Numbered from the stretch's first letter, positions 15,446 through 23,848 are shown. The stretch: DNA of 64,000 nt from Comamonas badia DSM 17552 (GCF_000484635.1 NZ_AXVM01000003.1:1-64000); one strand, 5' to 3'. Numbers and translations are program-made. The notes: generated from the sequence alone by a model not told the origin.

Positions 15446-17317
15446 ATGGTCATGCCTGCGCGCCGTTCCACCTGGCCACTGCTGCTGGGCAGCGCCGTGC
15501 TCATCGCGGGCGCGATCGCCGCCGCCTGGTTCGGCCAGCCGGTGGATGACACCCACACCGCAACGGGCGCCATGCTGATCGCGCCCGCGGTGCGGGGGGT
15601 TGCGGATTGCATTGCCAGGCCTGACCACCCCACGCCCGCGCGGCAGGCGCCCCTGCCGGGCTGCATGGGCCAAGAAGGGTCGGCTGCGGCACTGGTGGAA
15701 TCCACCCTGCAGCGTTTGCAGCCCGACAGCCCCCAGGCGGGAACCGGGTTTCCCCTGGGCTACACGCTCACCGTGCCGCTGCTGCGGTTGTTTCGCGCCG
15801 AGGGCGCCGATTGGGTGGTGGACCAGGAGCGCGTGCAACGCGTGGTCCGCACGGTGCGCGACACCGCGCGGCCACTGATCCTGTTTTTGTCGGCCTCCTA
15901 CTTTGCCCAGCAGGCGCCCATAGAACAGGTGCTGCTGGAGGACCAGCGAAACCTGGCCCGGACGCGCGATGGGGTTCTGCCGCCAGACACCTACCGCGGC
16001 GAAACGCTGTACCCCTGGAGCATGGCGCGCACCGATACGCCCATCACCGCCAGACGCATCCAGGCCATCCAGGCCTTGCTGGCGGCGCTGTGCGCGCTGC
16101 CCCAGGAAGATCTCGCCAAGATCCAGGGAATCACCTTGCTGGGCGAGCTGCACCAGCTGGCGCCGCACTTTGAAAGCGGCATGGGCTTTACCCCTTTCTA
16201 CCGGGTGACCGACTACGGCCCTGCCTCGGAAGTCGCGTTTCGCGACTATCTGCGGCAAAAGTTCACGACGATAGAAGAACTGAACGCGGCGATGGGCGAG
16301 AGTTACCCGGGTTTCGGCGACGTGCAGCCGCCCTCGCGCGACCTGCGCACGGAGCACCTGAGCCGCTACACCGAGCACATCGATTCATTTGCCCAGGGCA
16401 GCGTACCCATCTCCGGCTGGTCATGGATAGCGGGCAGCGCCGAGGCATTGTGGGTGCAGGTCTACCGCGATGGCAGCCTGATCGGCCGCGTGCCAGTCAA
16501 CCAGGGGCGGCTGGATGTATTGCAAGCCAAGCCCGAGCTGGGAAGCGCCAGTACCGGCTGGCGGCTGGACATGGATTTCCGCTCCCTGCCCGCTGGCCTG
16601 CACCGTATCAGTGCCTTGCTGGAGCTGGCCCCTGGCAAGCTGGTCCACATCGGCTCGAAAGAGATTGCCGTGATGGGCAGGGAGAAACAGATACTGCGCC
16701 TGCCGCCTCAACGCGAGCTGCCAGCCACGGTGCCGGCGCCCCCCGGCATGCAGGCCAGCCTGGACATGCCGCCGGAGGGGCAGTCGCTCCATTACAACCC
16801 GCTGGTCCCGCTCTGGCATGCCTTTCGCAGGCAGCAGGTGATGGACTATCTGCGGCTATTCGATGGCATCGTGGCGCAATCGTGCCTCAGGACCGTTGCA
16901 CGCTACACCCACCAAATGCTGCCGGGCGTTGTGCCGGGCTGGGATGCCAATAAATTCGCCCTCGACGATACCTTGAGGACCCAAGGGGATATTCGCCTGG
17001 GCGTGGACCTGCACGGCAGCGTCACCCACGACAAGGGCTTTGCCAAGCTGCTGGGCAGCCTGGGACAGCACGCGTATGGCATCACGGAGTTCATCCCGAT
17101 GCGCGCCATGGATACCCAGGAATTGAAGACCACGCTGCAGCGGCATGCGATGCGCGGCGCCCGGTTTCTCACGTTCTTCCTCGAACCGCCCCTTGAAGAG
17201 CGGCCGGTACAGGCTGTGCCGTACGCGTTTTCCTTCGACCCGCACAACCCGCAGTTCGGCTCGGCGCAGCTGTACCGGGCCATGCAGGAGATCCTAGGGC
17301 CTGCGCCGGCGCAGTGA
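15446..17317 (+). CDS. Membrane-anchored protein with GH42-like glycosidase features
   Basis: A 623-residue protein with an N-terminal signal-anchor (about 10-28, LLLGSAVLIAGAIAAAWFG) and a long periplasmic or extracellular part. The middle (about 180-310) resembles the TIM barrel of beta-galactosidase-like families: GITLLGELHQLAPHFESGMG, then FRDYLRQKFTTIEELNAAMG, a spacing typical of GH42 enzymes. A beta-sandwich-like insert (WIAGSAEALWVQVYRDGSLI) follows, then further barrel strands (DLHGSVTHDKGFAKLLG, YGITEFIPMRAMDTQEL, where E may be the nucleophile). The acid/base could be the E of LLGELHQ. This is pattern recognition; no family search was done. It sits next to rhamnose-sugar genes, on the opposite strand, and may act on a surface polysaccharide. 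Confidence 0.5.
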   Translation: MVMPARRSTWPLLLGSAVLIAGAIAAAWFGQPVDDTHTATGAMLIAPAVRGVADCIARPDHPTPARQAPLPGCMGQEGSAAALVESTLQRLQPDSPQAGTGFPLGYTLTVPLLRLFRAEGADWVVDQERVQRVVRTVRDTARPLILFLSASYFAQQAPIEQVLLEDQRNLARTRDGVLPPDTYRGETLYPWSMARTDTPITARRIQAIQALLAALCALPQEDLAKIQGITLLGELHQLAPHFESGMGFTPFYRVTDYGPASEVAFRDYLRQKFTTIEELNAAMGESYPGFGDVQPPSRDLRTEHLSRYTEHIDSFAQGSVPISGWSWIAGSAEALWVQVYRDGSLIGRVPVNQGRLDVLQAKPELGSASTGWRLDMDFRSLPAGLHRISALLELAPGKLVHIGSKEIAVMGREKQILRLPPQRELPATVPAPPGMQASLDMPPEGQSLHYNPLVPLWHAFRRQQVMDYLRLFDGIVAQSCLRTVARYTHQMLPGVVPGWDANKFALDDTLRTQGDIRLGVDLHGSVTHDKGFAKLLGSLGQHAYGITEFIPMRAMDTQELKTTLQRHAMRGARFLTFFLEPPLEERPVQAVPYAFSFDPHNPQFGSAQLYRAMQEILGPAPAQ

Positions 17318-17334
17318 CGGCGCGGGCGCCGCAG

Positions 17335-17376
17335 GCCCTCACCCCTGCCCTCTCCCAGGGGGAGAGGGGGAAAGCT
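17335..17376. repeat. Type B repeat encoding the RmlC C-terminus
   Basis: A single type B unit (CCTCACCCCTGCCCTCTCCC then AGGGGGAGAGGGGG) between the convergent glycosidase-like gene and rmlC. It runs into rmlC so that the last residues of RmlC (SPSPPGRGQG) and its stop codon are repeat sequence. It may also work as the transcription stop for both genes. Confidence 0.85.
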
Positions 17377-17911
17377 CGGCCCGCGCCAAGGACAGGCCCT
17401 GCGCATCCTTGGCCGAGAGCAGGGGGGTGATGCCTTCAGGCCAGCGGATGGCCAGCTGCGCATCGTTCCAGGCGATGCAGCGCTCGGCCTGCGGCTGGTA
17501 GTAGGCGGTGGTCTTGTAGAGGAAATCGGCGCTGTCGCTGAGCACCAGGAAACCATGCGCGAGGCCGGGCGGAATCCAGAGCTGGCGCTGGTTGTCCTCG
17601 GACAGCTCCTCGCCCACCCACCGGCCGAAGGTGGGGGAACCCTGGCGGATATCGACGGCCACATCCCAGACGCGGCCGCGCACCACGCGCACCAGCTTGC
17701 CCTGGGCGTGCGGCGGCAGCTGGTAGTGCAGGCCGCGCAGCACGCCGCGGCTGGAGCGGCTGTGGTTGTCCTGCACGAACTGGTGGCGGGTGCCGGTGGC
17801 TTCGTCGAAGGCCTGCTGGTTGAAGCTCTCGTAGAAGAAGCCGCGTGCGTCGCCGAAGACCCTGGGGGCGATCAAGAGGACGTCGGGGATGGCGGTGGGG
17901 GTGATGTGCAT
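17339..17911 (-). CDS. rmlC: dTDP-4-dehydrorhamnose 3,5-epimerase RmlC
   Basis: A 190-residue cupin enzyme that epimerises dTDP-4-keto-6-deoxyglucose at C3 and C5, third step to dTDP-L-rhamnose. Motifs: RGFFYESFNQQAF, the catalytic-His segment QDNHSRSSRGVLRGLHYQ, KLVRVVRGRVWDVAVDIR, and WIPPGLAHGFLVLSD. The enzyme normally ends near LSAKDAQGLSLARA; here a further ELSPSPPGRGQG is translated from a repeat element. Last gene of the rml set, 39 bases after rmlA with a REP copy between. Confidence 0.96.
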   Translation of the reverse strand: MHITPTAIPDVLLIAPRVFGDARGFFYESFNQQAFDEATGTRHQFVQDNHSRSSRGVLRGLHYQLPPHAQGKLVRVVRGRVWDVAVDIRQGSPTFGRWVGEELSEDNQRQLWIPPGLAHGFLVLSDSADFLYKTTAYYQPQAERCIAWNDAQLAIRWPEGITPLLSAKDAQGLSLARAELSPSPPGRGQG

Positions 17912-17938
17912 GGGTTGGGCGGGAGCTTGCTGGAGGCT

Positions 17939-17961
17939 GTGGGAGCGGCTTCAGCCGCGAA
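17939..17961. repeat. REP copy (type A) overlapping the 3' end of rmlA
   Basis: A single exact copy (GTGGGAGCGGCTTCAGCCGC then GAA). The rmlA stop codon and the last three sense codons lie inside it, so the REP defines where RmlA ends. Confidence 0.92.
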
Positions 17962-18838
17962 TACCCAGTGAATACAGCCCGCGCAAATACTGCCCGTAAG
18001 CGTTTTTCAGCAGTGGCTGGGCCAATTTTTCCAGCTGCGCGGAATCGATCCAGCGCTGGCGCCAGGCGATTTCCTCGGGGCAGGCGACTTTCAGGCCCTG
18101 GCGCCGCTCGATGGTGGCGATGAACTGGCTGGCGTCGAGCAGGCTTTCGTGGGTGCCGGTATCGAGCCAGGCGTAGCCGCGGCCCATGAGCTGCACGGTG
18201 AGCTGGCGCTGATTCAGGTACAGGCGGTTCAGGTCGGTGATTTCCAGCTCGCCGCGCGCCGAGGGCTTGAGGGATTTGGCCAGATCGACCACCTGCCCGT
18301 CGTAGAAGTACAGGCCGGTGACGGCGTAGTTGGATTTGGGCGCATTGGGCTTCTCCTCGATGGAGAGCACCCGGCCGGTGCCGTCGAACTCGGCGACGCC
18401 GTAGCGCTCCGGGTCCAGCACGTGGTAGGCAAAGACGGTGGCGCCTTGCGCCTGGCCGTCTGCGCGCGCCAGCAGCGGCTGCAGGTCGTGGCCGTGGAAG
18501 ATGTTGTCGCCCAGCACCAGCGTGCTCGGCGCGCCCGCAAGGAAGCGCTCGCCGATCAGAAAGGCCTGCGCCAGCCCATCGGGGCTGGGCTGCACCGCGT
18601 ACTGCAGATGCAGGCCCCACTGGCTGCCGTCGCCCAGCAGCTGCTCGAAGCGCGGCGTGTCCTGCGGCGTGCTGATGACGAGGATGTCGCGGATGCCCGC
18701 CAGCATCAGCGTGCTGAGCGGGTAGTAGATCATGGGCTTGTCGTACACCGGCAGCAATTGCTTGCTGATGGCCAGCGTGGCCGGGTGCAGGCGGGTGCCG
18801 GAGCCACCGGCGAGGATGATGCCTTTGCGTGGAGTCAT
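17951..18838 (-). CDS. rmlA: Glucose-1-phosphate thymidylyltransferase RmlA
   Basis: A 295-residue nucleotidyltransferase forming dTDP-glucose from glucose-1-phosphate and dTTP, the first step to dTDP-rhamnose. The signature [11 protein letters not shown] (11-21) binds nucleotide; [33 protein letters not shown] and VEF-like [16 protein letters not shown] are conserved. The C-terminal helix YGQYLRGL is normal; the final YSLGIRG reads into a REP palindrome. It lies 15 bases downstream of the vapC stop, so it might be transcribed from the toxin-antitoxin promoter as well as from the rml promoter. Confidence 0.96.
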   Translation of the reverse strand: MTPRKGIILAGGSGTRLHPATLAISKQLLPVYDKPMIYYPLSTLMLAGIRDILVISTPQDTPRFEQLLGDGSQWGLHLQYAVQPSPDGLAQAFLIGERFLAGAPSTLVLGDNIFHGHDLQPLLARADGQAQGATVFAYHVLDPERYGVAEFDGTGRVLSIEEKPNAPKSNYAVTGLYFYDGQVVDLAKSLKPSARGELEITDLNRLYLNQRQLTVQLMGRGYAWLDTGTHESLLDASQFIATIERRQGLKVACPEEIAWRQRWIDSAQLEKLAQPLLKNAYGQYLRGLYSLGIRG

Positions 18839-18853
18839 GGAGGTTCTCAGGGT

Positions 18854-19249
18854 TCAGGCCGCGGGCAGCGGAAAAGCGGTATCGGGGAAGGCACGCAAGA
18901 CCTTGTTGTCCATCGTCATCAGGGGCGCGTTCAGTTGCTGTGCCAGGGCGACGAATTCACAATCGTAGGCGGAGCAGTCGCTCTGCCGCACCAGACGCAG
19001 CACCGCATCGGACGGCACTTCGTATTCTGCGCCGCGCATCAGCGCCTGCGCCTCATCCTGGATGGCGATGGCCTGCTCCAGCGTCAGCATGCGCCGGCGC
19101 AGGCAGCCCGCGAGCACGTTGCGCAGCTCACTGCGCCAGAGCCAGGGTGCGGCCCATTCGGACTGCTGTTGCAGTAGCGTTTCAGCAGCCGCCGTATGTT
19201 CGCCCGGCAGGTACAGATAGGCGAGCACGTTGGTATCGACAACGATCAC
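18854..19249 (-). CDS. vapC: PIN-domain toxin, VapC/FitB type
   Basis: A 131-residue PIN ribonuclease. The acidic residues expected to bind Mg2+ or Mn2+ are visible: Asp5 (VVDTNVLAYL), Glu41 (SELRNVLAG), Asp96 (SAYDCEFVALA) and Asp114 (MTMDNKVLR). Family members cut tRNA or rRNA when released from the antitoxin. The start overlaps the antitoxin stop by 4 bases, the usual coupled arrangement. The pair sits between rmlD and rmlA. Confidence 0.9.
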   Translation of the reverse strand: MIVVDTNVLAYLYLPGEHTAAAETLLQQQSEWAAPWLWRSELRNVLAGCLRRRMLTLEQAIAIQDEAQALMRGAEYEVPSDAVLRLVRQSDCSAYDCEFVALAQQLNAPLMTMDNKVLRAFPDTAFPLPAA

Positions 19250-19488
19250 GCACGGCCTTCGCGCTTGAAGGCATCAAGGTCTTGCGCGCTGAACCGGTGC
19301 GCAAGACCTTGGCGCAGGGCACGGGCACGCGCAAGCCGCTCCGTCGGCTGCACGGCGGCAGGCAGCAGCATGGCCTCCAGGCACACGATGGCTTCGCTGT
19401 TGAGGCTGCGGCGGTTGGTTTTGGCCGCGAGTTTGAGCCGCTCGTAGACCGGCTCGGGGATGTTTTTGAGTGTCAAGGTGGTGGACAT
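19246..19488 (-). CDS. vapB: Ribbon-helix-helix antitoxin, FitA/VapB type
   Basis: An 80-residue antitoxin. The N-terminal ribbon-helix-helix (TLTLKNIPEPVYERLKLAAK, then NRRSLNSEAIVCLEAML) binds DNA as a dimer; the C-terminal tail (FSAQDLDAFKREGR) should wrap the PIN toxin. Start chosen at MSTTLTL, which begins the fold and has GGAG about 8 bases upstream; 18 residues of upstream open frame cross the operator and are unlikely to be translated. Confidence 0.88.
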   Translation of the reverse strand: MSTTLTLKNIPEPVYERLKLAAKTNRRSLNSEAIVCLEAMLLPAAVQPTERLARARALRQGLAHRFSAQDLDAFKREGRA

Positions 19489-19500
19489 GGCGACAACTCC

Positions 19501-19527
19501 ACAATGGAACCATTTTGGTTGCATTGT
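19501..19527 (-). promoter_or_regulatory. Palindromic operator of the toxin-antitoxin pair
   Basis: Arms ACAATGGAACC and GGTTGCATTGT flank ATTTT: ten of eleven positions are complementary. It begins 12 bases upstream of the antitoxin ATG. On the minus strand the distal arm includes TACAAT, a plausible -10 box, so bound antitoxin would block the promoter. Autorepression through such palindromes is standard for VapB/FitA proteins; here it is inferred from position and symmetry. Confidence 0.75.
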
Positions 19528-19552
19528 ACCAACCGCAGCCAAGGCACGCGCC

Positions 19553-20443
19553 TTACAGAATCTCTGCCAGCATGCGCGCCACGCCCTGCTGCCACGGCGG
19601 CAGCGTCAGGCCGAAGGTGGTTTGCAGCCTGGTGCAATCCAGACGCGAGTTGTGCGGGCGCCGGGCCGGCGTGGGGAAGCTGCTGGTAGGCACCGGCGCC
19701 ATCTCGGTTGCTTTGATTTGAATAGCTGGCTGCGCTTGCCTGGCTTGCGTTATCACGTATTTTGCATAGGCATGCCAATTGGTCTCGCCCGCCGCCGCGC
19801 AGTGGTACAGGCCAGCATCCTGCGGGCGCTGGCGCAGGTGGCGGATGGCGTGGGCGGTGACGTCGGCCAGCAGGTCGGCGCCGGTGGGCGCGCCCCATTG
19901 GTCGTCAATCACCGTCAGCTTCTCGCGCTCCTGCGCCAGGCGCAGCATGGTCTTGGCAAAGTTGCCGCCGCGCGCGGCGTAGACCCAGCTGGTGCGCAGT
20001 ATCAAATGCTGGCAGCCCGACTGCTGGATGAGTTGCTCGCCCTCCAGCTTGGTGGCGCCATAGACGGACAGCGGGCCGGTGGCGGCGTCTTCCGCGCGCG
20101 GCGCATCGCCGCTGCCGTCAAACACGTAGTCGGTGCTGTAGTGCACCAGCAGCGCGCCGATGGCCTTGGCCTCCTGGGCGACACGCCCGGGCGTGGTGGC
20201 GTTGAGCAGGCGGGCGAAGTCGGGCTCACTCTCTGCTTTGTCCACTGCCGTGTGGGCGGCGGCGTTGACGATGACATCCGGTTGGATAGCGCGCACCGCA
20301 GCAACGACGCCTTCCGGCTGGGAAAAATCACCGCAATGGTCGCTACTGTCAAAATCCAGCGCCGTGACCTGTCCGAGCACGGACAGGCTGCGTTGCAGCT
20401 CCCAGCCGACCTGGCCGCTTTTGCCTAAAAGCAGGATATTCAT
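19553..20443 (-). CDS. rmlD: dTDP-4-dehydrorhamnose reductase RmlD
   Basis: A 296-residue short-chain dehydrogenase that makes dTDP-L-rhamnose with NAD(P)H, the last step of the route. Visible: nucleotide loop GKSGQVGWEL, NAAAHTAVDKAE, the STDYVFDG catalytic Thr, YGATK (Tyr-x3-Lys), and the C-terminal substrate segment PTSSFPTPARRPHNSRLD. A variable stretch before it (VITQARQAQPAIQIKATEM) is encoded by a copy of a short intergenic-type repeat (type D). A 64-base gap separates it from the toxin-antitoxin start. Confidence 0.95.
   Translation of the reverse strand: MNILLLGKSGQVGWELQRSLSVLGQVTALDFDSSDHCGDFSQPEGVVAAVRAIQPDVIVNAAAHTAVDKAESEPDFARLLNATTPGRVAQEAKAIGALLVHYSTDYVFDGSGDAPRAEDAATGPLSVYGATKLEGEQLIQQSGCQHLILRTSWVYAARGGNFAKTMLRLAQEREKLTVIDDQWGAPTGADLLADVTAHAIRHLRQRPQDAGLYHCAAAGETNWHAYAKYVITQARQAQPAIQIKATEMAPVPTSSFPTPARRPHNSRLDCTRLQTTFGLTLPPWQQGVARMLAEIL
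19716..19764. repeat. Type D repeat copy inside rmlD
   Basis: The stretch GAATAGCTGGCTGCGCTTG then CCTGGCTTGCGTTA and CGTATTTT follows the loose pattern AATAGCTG..GCGCTT....AAGCG....TATTTT shared by five places in this window. Here it lies within rmlD, in a variable region of the protein. The match is degenerate. Confidence 0.5.
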
Positions 20444-20468
20444 ACGCTCGCTTGACCACTCGGTATGT

Positions 20469-20573
20469 GCTCCTTCCCCCGCTGGGGGAAGGTGGGGATG
20501 GGGGCTGCGGGCGTCACAACGCGATTGCCGGAAGCCCCCACCCCTGCCCTCCCCCAGAGGGGGAGGGAGTGAA
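20469..20573. repeat. Type B repeat pair between rmlD and rmlB
   Basis: Two type B units in inverted orientation (TCCTTCCCCCGCTGGGGGAA followed by GGTGGGGATGGGGG; and CCCCCACCCCTGCCCTCCCC followed by CAGAGGGGGAGGGAG), about 25 bases apart. It fills the gap between rmlB and rmlD in the presumed operon. Confidence 0.88.
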
Positions 20574-20581
20574 ACCAGGAC

Positions 20582-21640
20582 TCAGCCTGCATAGTGTTTT
20601 GCCACCCATTCGCGGTAGGCACCAGACTGCACCGTCGCCACCCATTCGGGGTGGTCCAGGTACCACTGCACGGTCTTGCGGATGCCGGTGGCGAAGGTCT
20701 CGGCCGGGCGCCAGGCAAGTTCGCGCTCCAGCTTGCGCGCGTCGATGGCGTAGCGCCGGTCGTGGCCGGGGCGGTCGGTGACGTAGGTGATCTGTGCGGC
20801 ATAAGGCTGACCATCGCCGCGCGGGCGCAGTTCGTCGAGCAGCGCGCAGACGAGCTTCACGATCTCGATGTTGGGCATCTCGTTCCAGCCGCCGACGTTG
20901 TAGGTCTCGCCCAGCCGGCCGGCGTCGAGCACGCGGCGGATGGCGCTGCAATGGTCGCGCACATAGAGCCAGTCGCGCACCTGCATGCCGTCGCCGTAAA
21001 TCGGCAGCGGCTTGCCGGCCAGGGCGTTGACGATGACCAGGGGAATCAGTTTTTCAGGGAAGTGCAGCGGGCCGTAGTTGTTGCTGCAGTTGGTGGTGAG
21101 CACCGGCAGGCCGTAGGTGTGGTGCCAGGCGCGCACCAGATGGTCGGACGCGGCCTTGCTGGCGGAATACGGGCTGTTGGGTTCGATCTTGTTGTCTTCG
21201 GTGAAGGCTGGATCACTGGGCGAGAGCGTGCCGTAGACCTCGTCGGTGCTGACGTGCAGGAAGCGGAATGCTTGCTTCTCAATAGCAGGCAGCGCGCTCC
21301 AGTAGTGCCTTGCGGCCTCCAACAGCCTGAACGTGCCGACGACGTTGGTCTGGATGAAGTCCTCGGGACCGTGGATGGAGCGATCGACATGGCTCTCGGC
21401 GGCGAAGTTGACGATGGCGCGGGGCTGGTGCTCGGCCAGCAGCTTGTCCAGCAGTGCGCGGTCGCCGATGTCGCCCTGCACGAAATGGTGGCGCGCATCG
21501 CCCTGCAGGCTTTGCAGGTTGTGCAGGTTGCCGGCGTAGGTGAGCTTGTCGAGGTTGAGAACAGGCTCGTCGCTGTTGCCAAGCCAGTCGAGAACGAAGT
21601 TGGCGCCGATGAAGCCGGCGCCGCCGGTGACAAGAATCAT
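20582..21640 (-). CDS. rmlB: dTDP-glucose 4,6-dehydratase RmlB
   Basis: A 352-residue extended SDR enzyme converting dTDP-glucose to dTDP-4-keto-6-deoxyglucose with bound NAD+. Motifs: [11 protein letters not shown] (6-16), [20 protein letters not shown], the catalytic STDEVYG (Asp/Glu pair), [27 protein letters not shown], and [15 protein letters not shown]. First gene of the rml set. Upstream 48 bases separate it from coaX, so it may share that transcript or have its own promoter. Confidence 0.97.
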   Translation of the reverse strand: MILVTGGAGFIGANFVLDWLGNSDEPVLNLDKLTYAGNLHNLQSLQGDARHHFVQGDIGDRALLDKLLAEHQPRAIVNFAAESHVDRSIHGPEDFIQTNVVGTFRLLEAARHYWSALPAIEKQAFRFLHVSTDEVYGTLSPSDPAFTEDNKIEPNSPYSASKAASDHLVRAWHHTYGLPVLTTNCSNNYGPLHFPEKLIPLVIVNALAGKPLPIYGDGMQVRDWLYVRDHCSAIRRVLDAGRLGETYNVGGWNEMPNIEIVKLVCALLDELRPRGDGQPYAAQITYVTDRPGHDRRYAIDARKLERELAWRPAETFATGIRKTVQWYLDHPEWVATVQSGAYREWVAKHYAG

Positions 21641-21688
21641 GGGAATTCAAAGGCGGTGGGAGAAGCGCCGATTATCCCGCCTCACGCC

Positions 21689-22459
21689 TCACGCCTCACC
21701 CAGACGCCGCGCAGCAATCTCCAGCAGGCCGTCGAAGATCAGGTTTTCCACCAGCTCAAAGGGGCGTGTCATGCTGGGCATCATCTTCCAGCCGGCGCCG
21801 CCGGTCATGATGCAGGCCGGCGCCAGCCCGGTGTGCTCGCGCAGATGCTGCCAGGTGCGCTCCACCGCGCCGGCAATCGCATAGGTGCCGCCGCTGGTCA
21901 GCGCATCGCTGGTGTTGGTGGGGAACGGCCGCACTTCGCCGGTGGGCACGCTCAGGCCGGCGGTGCCGGCCTCCAGCGCGCGCAGCATGATGCCGTGGCC
22001 CGGCAGGATCAGGCCGCCGAGAAAGCGCCCCTCGGTATCGATGGCCTCCACCGTCACGGCCGTGCCCACCATCACCAGCACGATGGGCCGCGCCGCGCCC
22101 TGCGCCAGCACGTGGTGGCGCGCGCCTATCATGGCCACCCAGCGGTCGGCGCCCAGGCGCGCGGGATGGTCGTAGCTGTTGGCGACGCCCGCCTCTTCCG
22201 TGCCCGGCACCACCCATTGCGGCGAGACATCCCAGGCGTCCATCTGCTCCTGCACCAGGCGCTTGATGGCGTCTCCCGCGACGACGCAGCCCAGTACCCG
22301 CGTGGGCGCGGCCAGCGCGGCCCAGGCGCCATCGGCGAGGCGGTCGATGTGGTCGAGAAACTCCACGCCATGCGCCAGCATCTGCGCGCCGGCGCGCGGC
22401 GCATCGAACAAAGCCCACTTCAGGCGCGTATTACCGACGTCGATGGCTAGCAAGCTCAT
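21689..22459 (-). CDS. coaX: Type III pantothenate kinase CoaX (Baf family)
   Basis: A 256-residue kinase for the first step of coenzyme A synthesis. ASKHA-fold landmarks: [11 protein letters not shown] (phosphate loop), [31 protein letters not shown] and the C-terminal [21 protein letters not shown]. In many CoaX proteins the third motif is DxGTAxTxD; the first Asp is Met and the last Glu here, as in some beta-proteobacterial members. Start [10 protein letters not shown] was chosen over an upstream extension that precedes the fold. Confidence 0.92.
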   Translation of the reverse strand: MSLLAIDVGNTRLKWALFDAPRAGAQMLAHGVEFLDHIDRLADGAWAALAAPTRVLGCVVAGDAIKRLVQEQMDAWDVSPQWVVPGTEEAGVANSYDHPARLGADRWVAMIGARHHVLAQGAARPIVLVMVGTAVTVEAIDTEGRFLGGLILPGHGIMLRALEAGTAGLSVPTGEVRPFPTNTSDALTSGGTYAIAGAVERTWQHLREHTGLAPACIMTGGAGWKMMPSMTRPFELVENLIFDGLLEIAARRLGEA

Positions 22460-22601
22460 AGGGCGGATTATGTAGAAAAATCGGTTCAACCCGGGCAGTC
22501 TGCCCAGGATTGTCAAGGATCGTGTCTTTGACGGGCGCGCCGCCGTTCAGGACTCCGGCGCAGCTATAGTGGAATCTTTGCAACCAGAGGAGGTAGGCAC
22601 C

Positions 22602-23084
22602 ATGGGATTGTTCAGTTTCATCAAGGAAGCCGGAGAAAAGCTGTTCGGCACGGCGCACGCCGCCGAGGCCGCCGCTCCCTCGCAGGCCGATCTGAATGCC
22701 AAGGCCGGCCAGGCGATCGAGGCCTACATCGCCACGCAGAACCTGGGCGTGAGCGACGTGAAGGTGGCGTTTGCCGGCCCCGAGGGCACGGTGACGGTGA
22801 CGGGCACGGCGCCCACGCAGACCGCGAAGGAGAAGGTGACGCTGTGCTGCGGCAACGTCTCCAGCGTGACCAGCGTGGACAACCAGATGGCGGTGACCAA
22901 CCCCGAGCCCGAAGCGCAGTACCACGACGTGGTGCGCGGCGATACGCTGAGCGCGATCGCCAAGAAGTTCTATGGCGACGCGAACAAGTACCCGGTGATT
23001 TTCGAGGCCAACAAGCCCATGCTCACGCACCCGGACAAGATCTACCCGGGGCAGAAGCTGCGCATTCCGGCGCTGGCCAAGTAA
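22602..23084 (+). CDS. kbp: BON-LysM protein, Kbp/YgaU-like potassium-binding protein
   Basis: A 160-residue protein with no classical signal peptide: an N-terminal amphipathic segment (MGLFSFIKEAGEKLFG), a BON domain (about 30-95, GVSDVKVAFAGPEGTVTVTG) and a C-terminal LysM (about 108-157, HDVVRGDTLSAIAKKFYGDA and IYPGQKLRIP). In E. coli the homologue YgaU/Kbp binds K+ in the cytoplasm. AGAGGAGGT lies about 8 bases upstream of the ATG, a strong ribosome site, suggesting high expression. Monocistronic, ending in a strong terminator. Confidence 0.9.
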   Translation: MGLFSFIKEAGEKLFGTAHAAEAAAPSQADLNAKAGQAIEAYIATQNLGVSDVKVAFAGPEGTVTVTGTAPTQTAKEKVTLCCGNVSSVTSVDNQMAVTNPEPEAQYHDVVRGDTLSAIAKKFYGDANKYPVIFEANKPMLTHPDKIYPGQKLRIPALAK

Positions 23085-23101
23085 AGAGCTTCCTGGTGGG
23101 G

Positions 23102-23138
23102 AAAACTGCCGGTGCTTCTGGGGACCGGCAGTTTTTTT
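23102..23138. terminator. Bidirectional terminator between kbp and the YgjP-type gene
   Basis: Arms AAAACTGCCGGT and ACCGGCAGTTTT with a 9-base loop, followed by a T-run on the plus strand; on the minus strand the same hairpin is followed by TTTTCCCC. It serves kbp and, in reverse, the convergent metalloprotein gene whose TAA abuts the T-run. Confidence 0.93.
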
Positions 23139-23847
23139 ATGTCCAGTCGGGCGCGATCGCGCTGCGCAACTCGCGGCGCAGCGCCTGGCAGTCGGGAACC
23201 ACGCCCCGCACGATGGTCCAGAAGCGCGGGCCGTGGTTCATCTCGCGCAGGTGGGCGAGTTCGTGCACCACCACGTAGTCGATCACCTCGGGGCGCCAGT
23301 GCATCAGGCGCCAGTTCAGGCGGATGGTGCCGCTGCTTGATGCGCTGCCCCAGCGCGTGGCGGCGCTGGTCAGCATCAGCCGCGCGGGTGCGACGCCCAT
23401 GGCGGGCGCGAAGTGGGCGACACGGGCGGCGAAATGCGTGCGCGCCTGGTGCTGGAACCAGGCCTGCACGCGCGAGCGGATCAGTGCGGCATCGGCGTCA
23501 GAACCAAGACCGATGTGCAATTCGCCGCCGCGCAGCTCGGGCGCGCGCCAGCGCTCGCCAGTGCGCAGGACCAACGCGGCGCCGAGCCAGGGGAGGTGAC
23601 CGCCATCCGCCCAGAGGATGCGGGCGGCGCTCTCGCGTGCTTCGCGCAGCTGCCTGTCGTGCAGCTTGCGGGTGATCCAGCCGGATTTTTCCTGCAGCGC
23701 GGATTCAATCGTCGCCAGCGTGGCCCAGGCGGGCGCGCGCACCGTGAGGCCGCTGGCACCCACGATGAAGCCAATGCTGCGCCTGCGCGCACGCTGCAAT
23801 TCGTAGGGGACGACGCTGCCCGCAAGCAGCAGCTGGCGCTGGCTCAC
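23137..23847 (-). CDS. YgjP/DUF45-family zinc metalloprotein
   Basis: A 236-residue protein of the YgjP-like family. The gluzincin-type motif HELAHLREMNHGPRFW (HExxH plus third His) near the C-terminus marks a metal site; the family also has the RWGSASSSGTIRLNWRLMHW stretch. Its substrate is uncertain; distant kinship is to M48/SprT peptidases. No ATG is available between the plsC stop and the fold; the GTG two bases downstream of that stop was chosen, implying coupled translation with plsC. Confidence 0.85.
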   Translation of the reverse strand: MSQRQLLLAGSVVPYELQRARRRSIGFIVGASGLTVRAPAWATLATIESALQEKSGWITRKLHDRQLREARESAARILWADGGHLPWLGAALVLRTGERWRAPELRGGELHIGLGSDADAALIRSRVQAWFQHQARTHFAARVAHFAPAMGVAPARLMLTSAATRWGSASSSGTIRLNWRLMHWRPEVIDYVVVHELAHLREMNHGPRFWTIVRGVVPDCQALRRELRSAIAPDWT

Positions 23848-23848
23848 G

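Noticed and set aside
14486-16378. Long minus-strand frame opposite the hydroxylase and glycosidase-like genes
   Set aside because: Shadow frame; the plus strand has the histidine-box enzyme and a signal-anchored protein.
22528-22570. sigma70 promoter for kbp from TTGACG and TATAGT
   Set aside because: The spacing is 31 bases, far from the required 16-18, so the two boxes cannot form one promoter.
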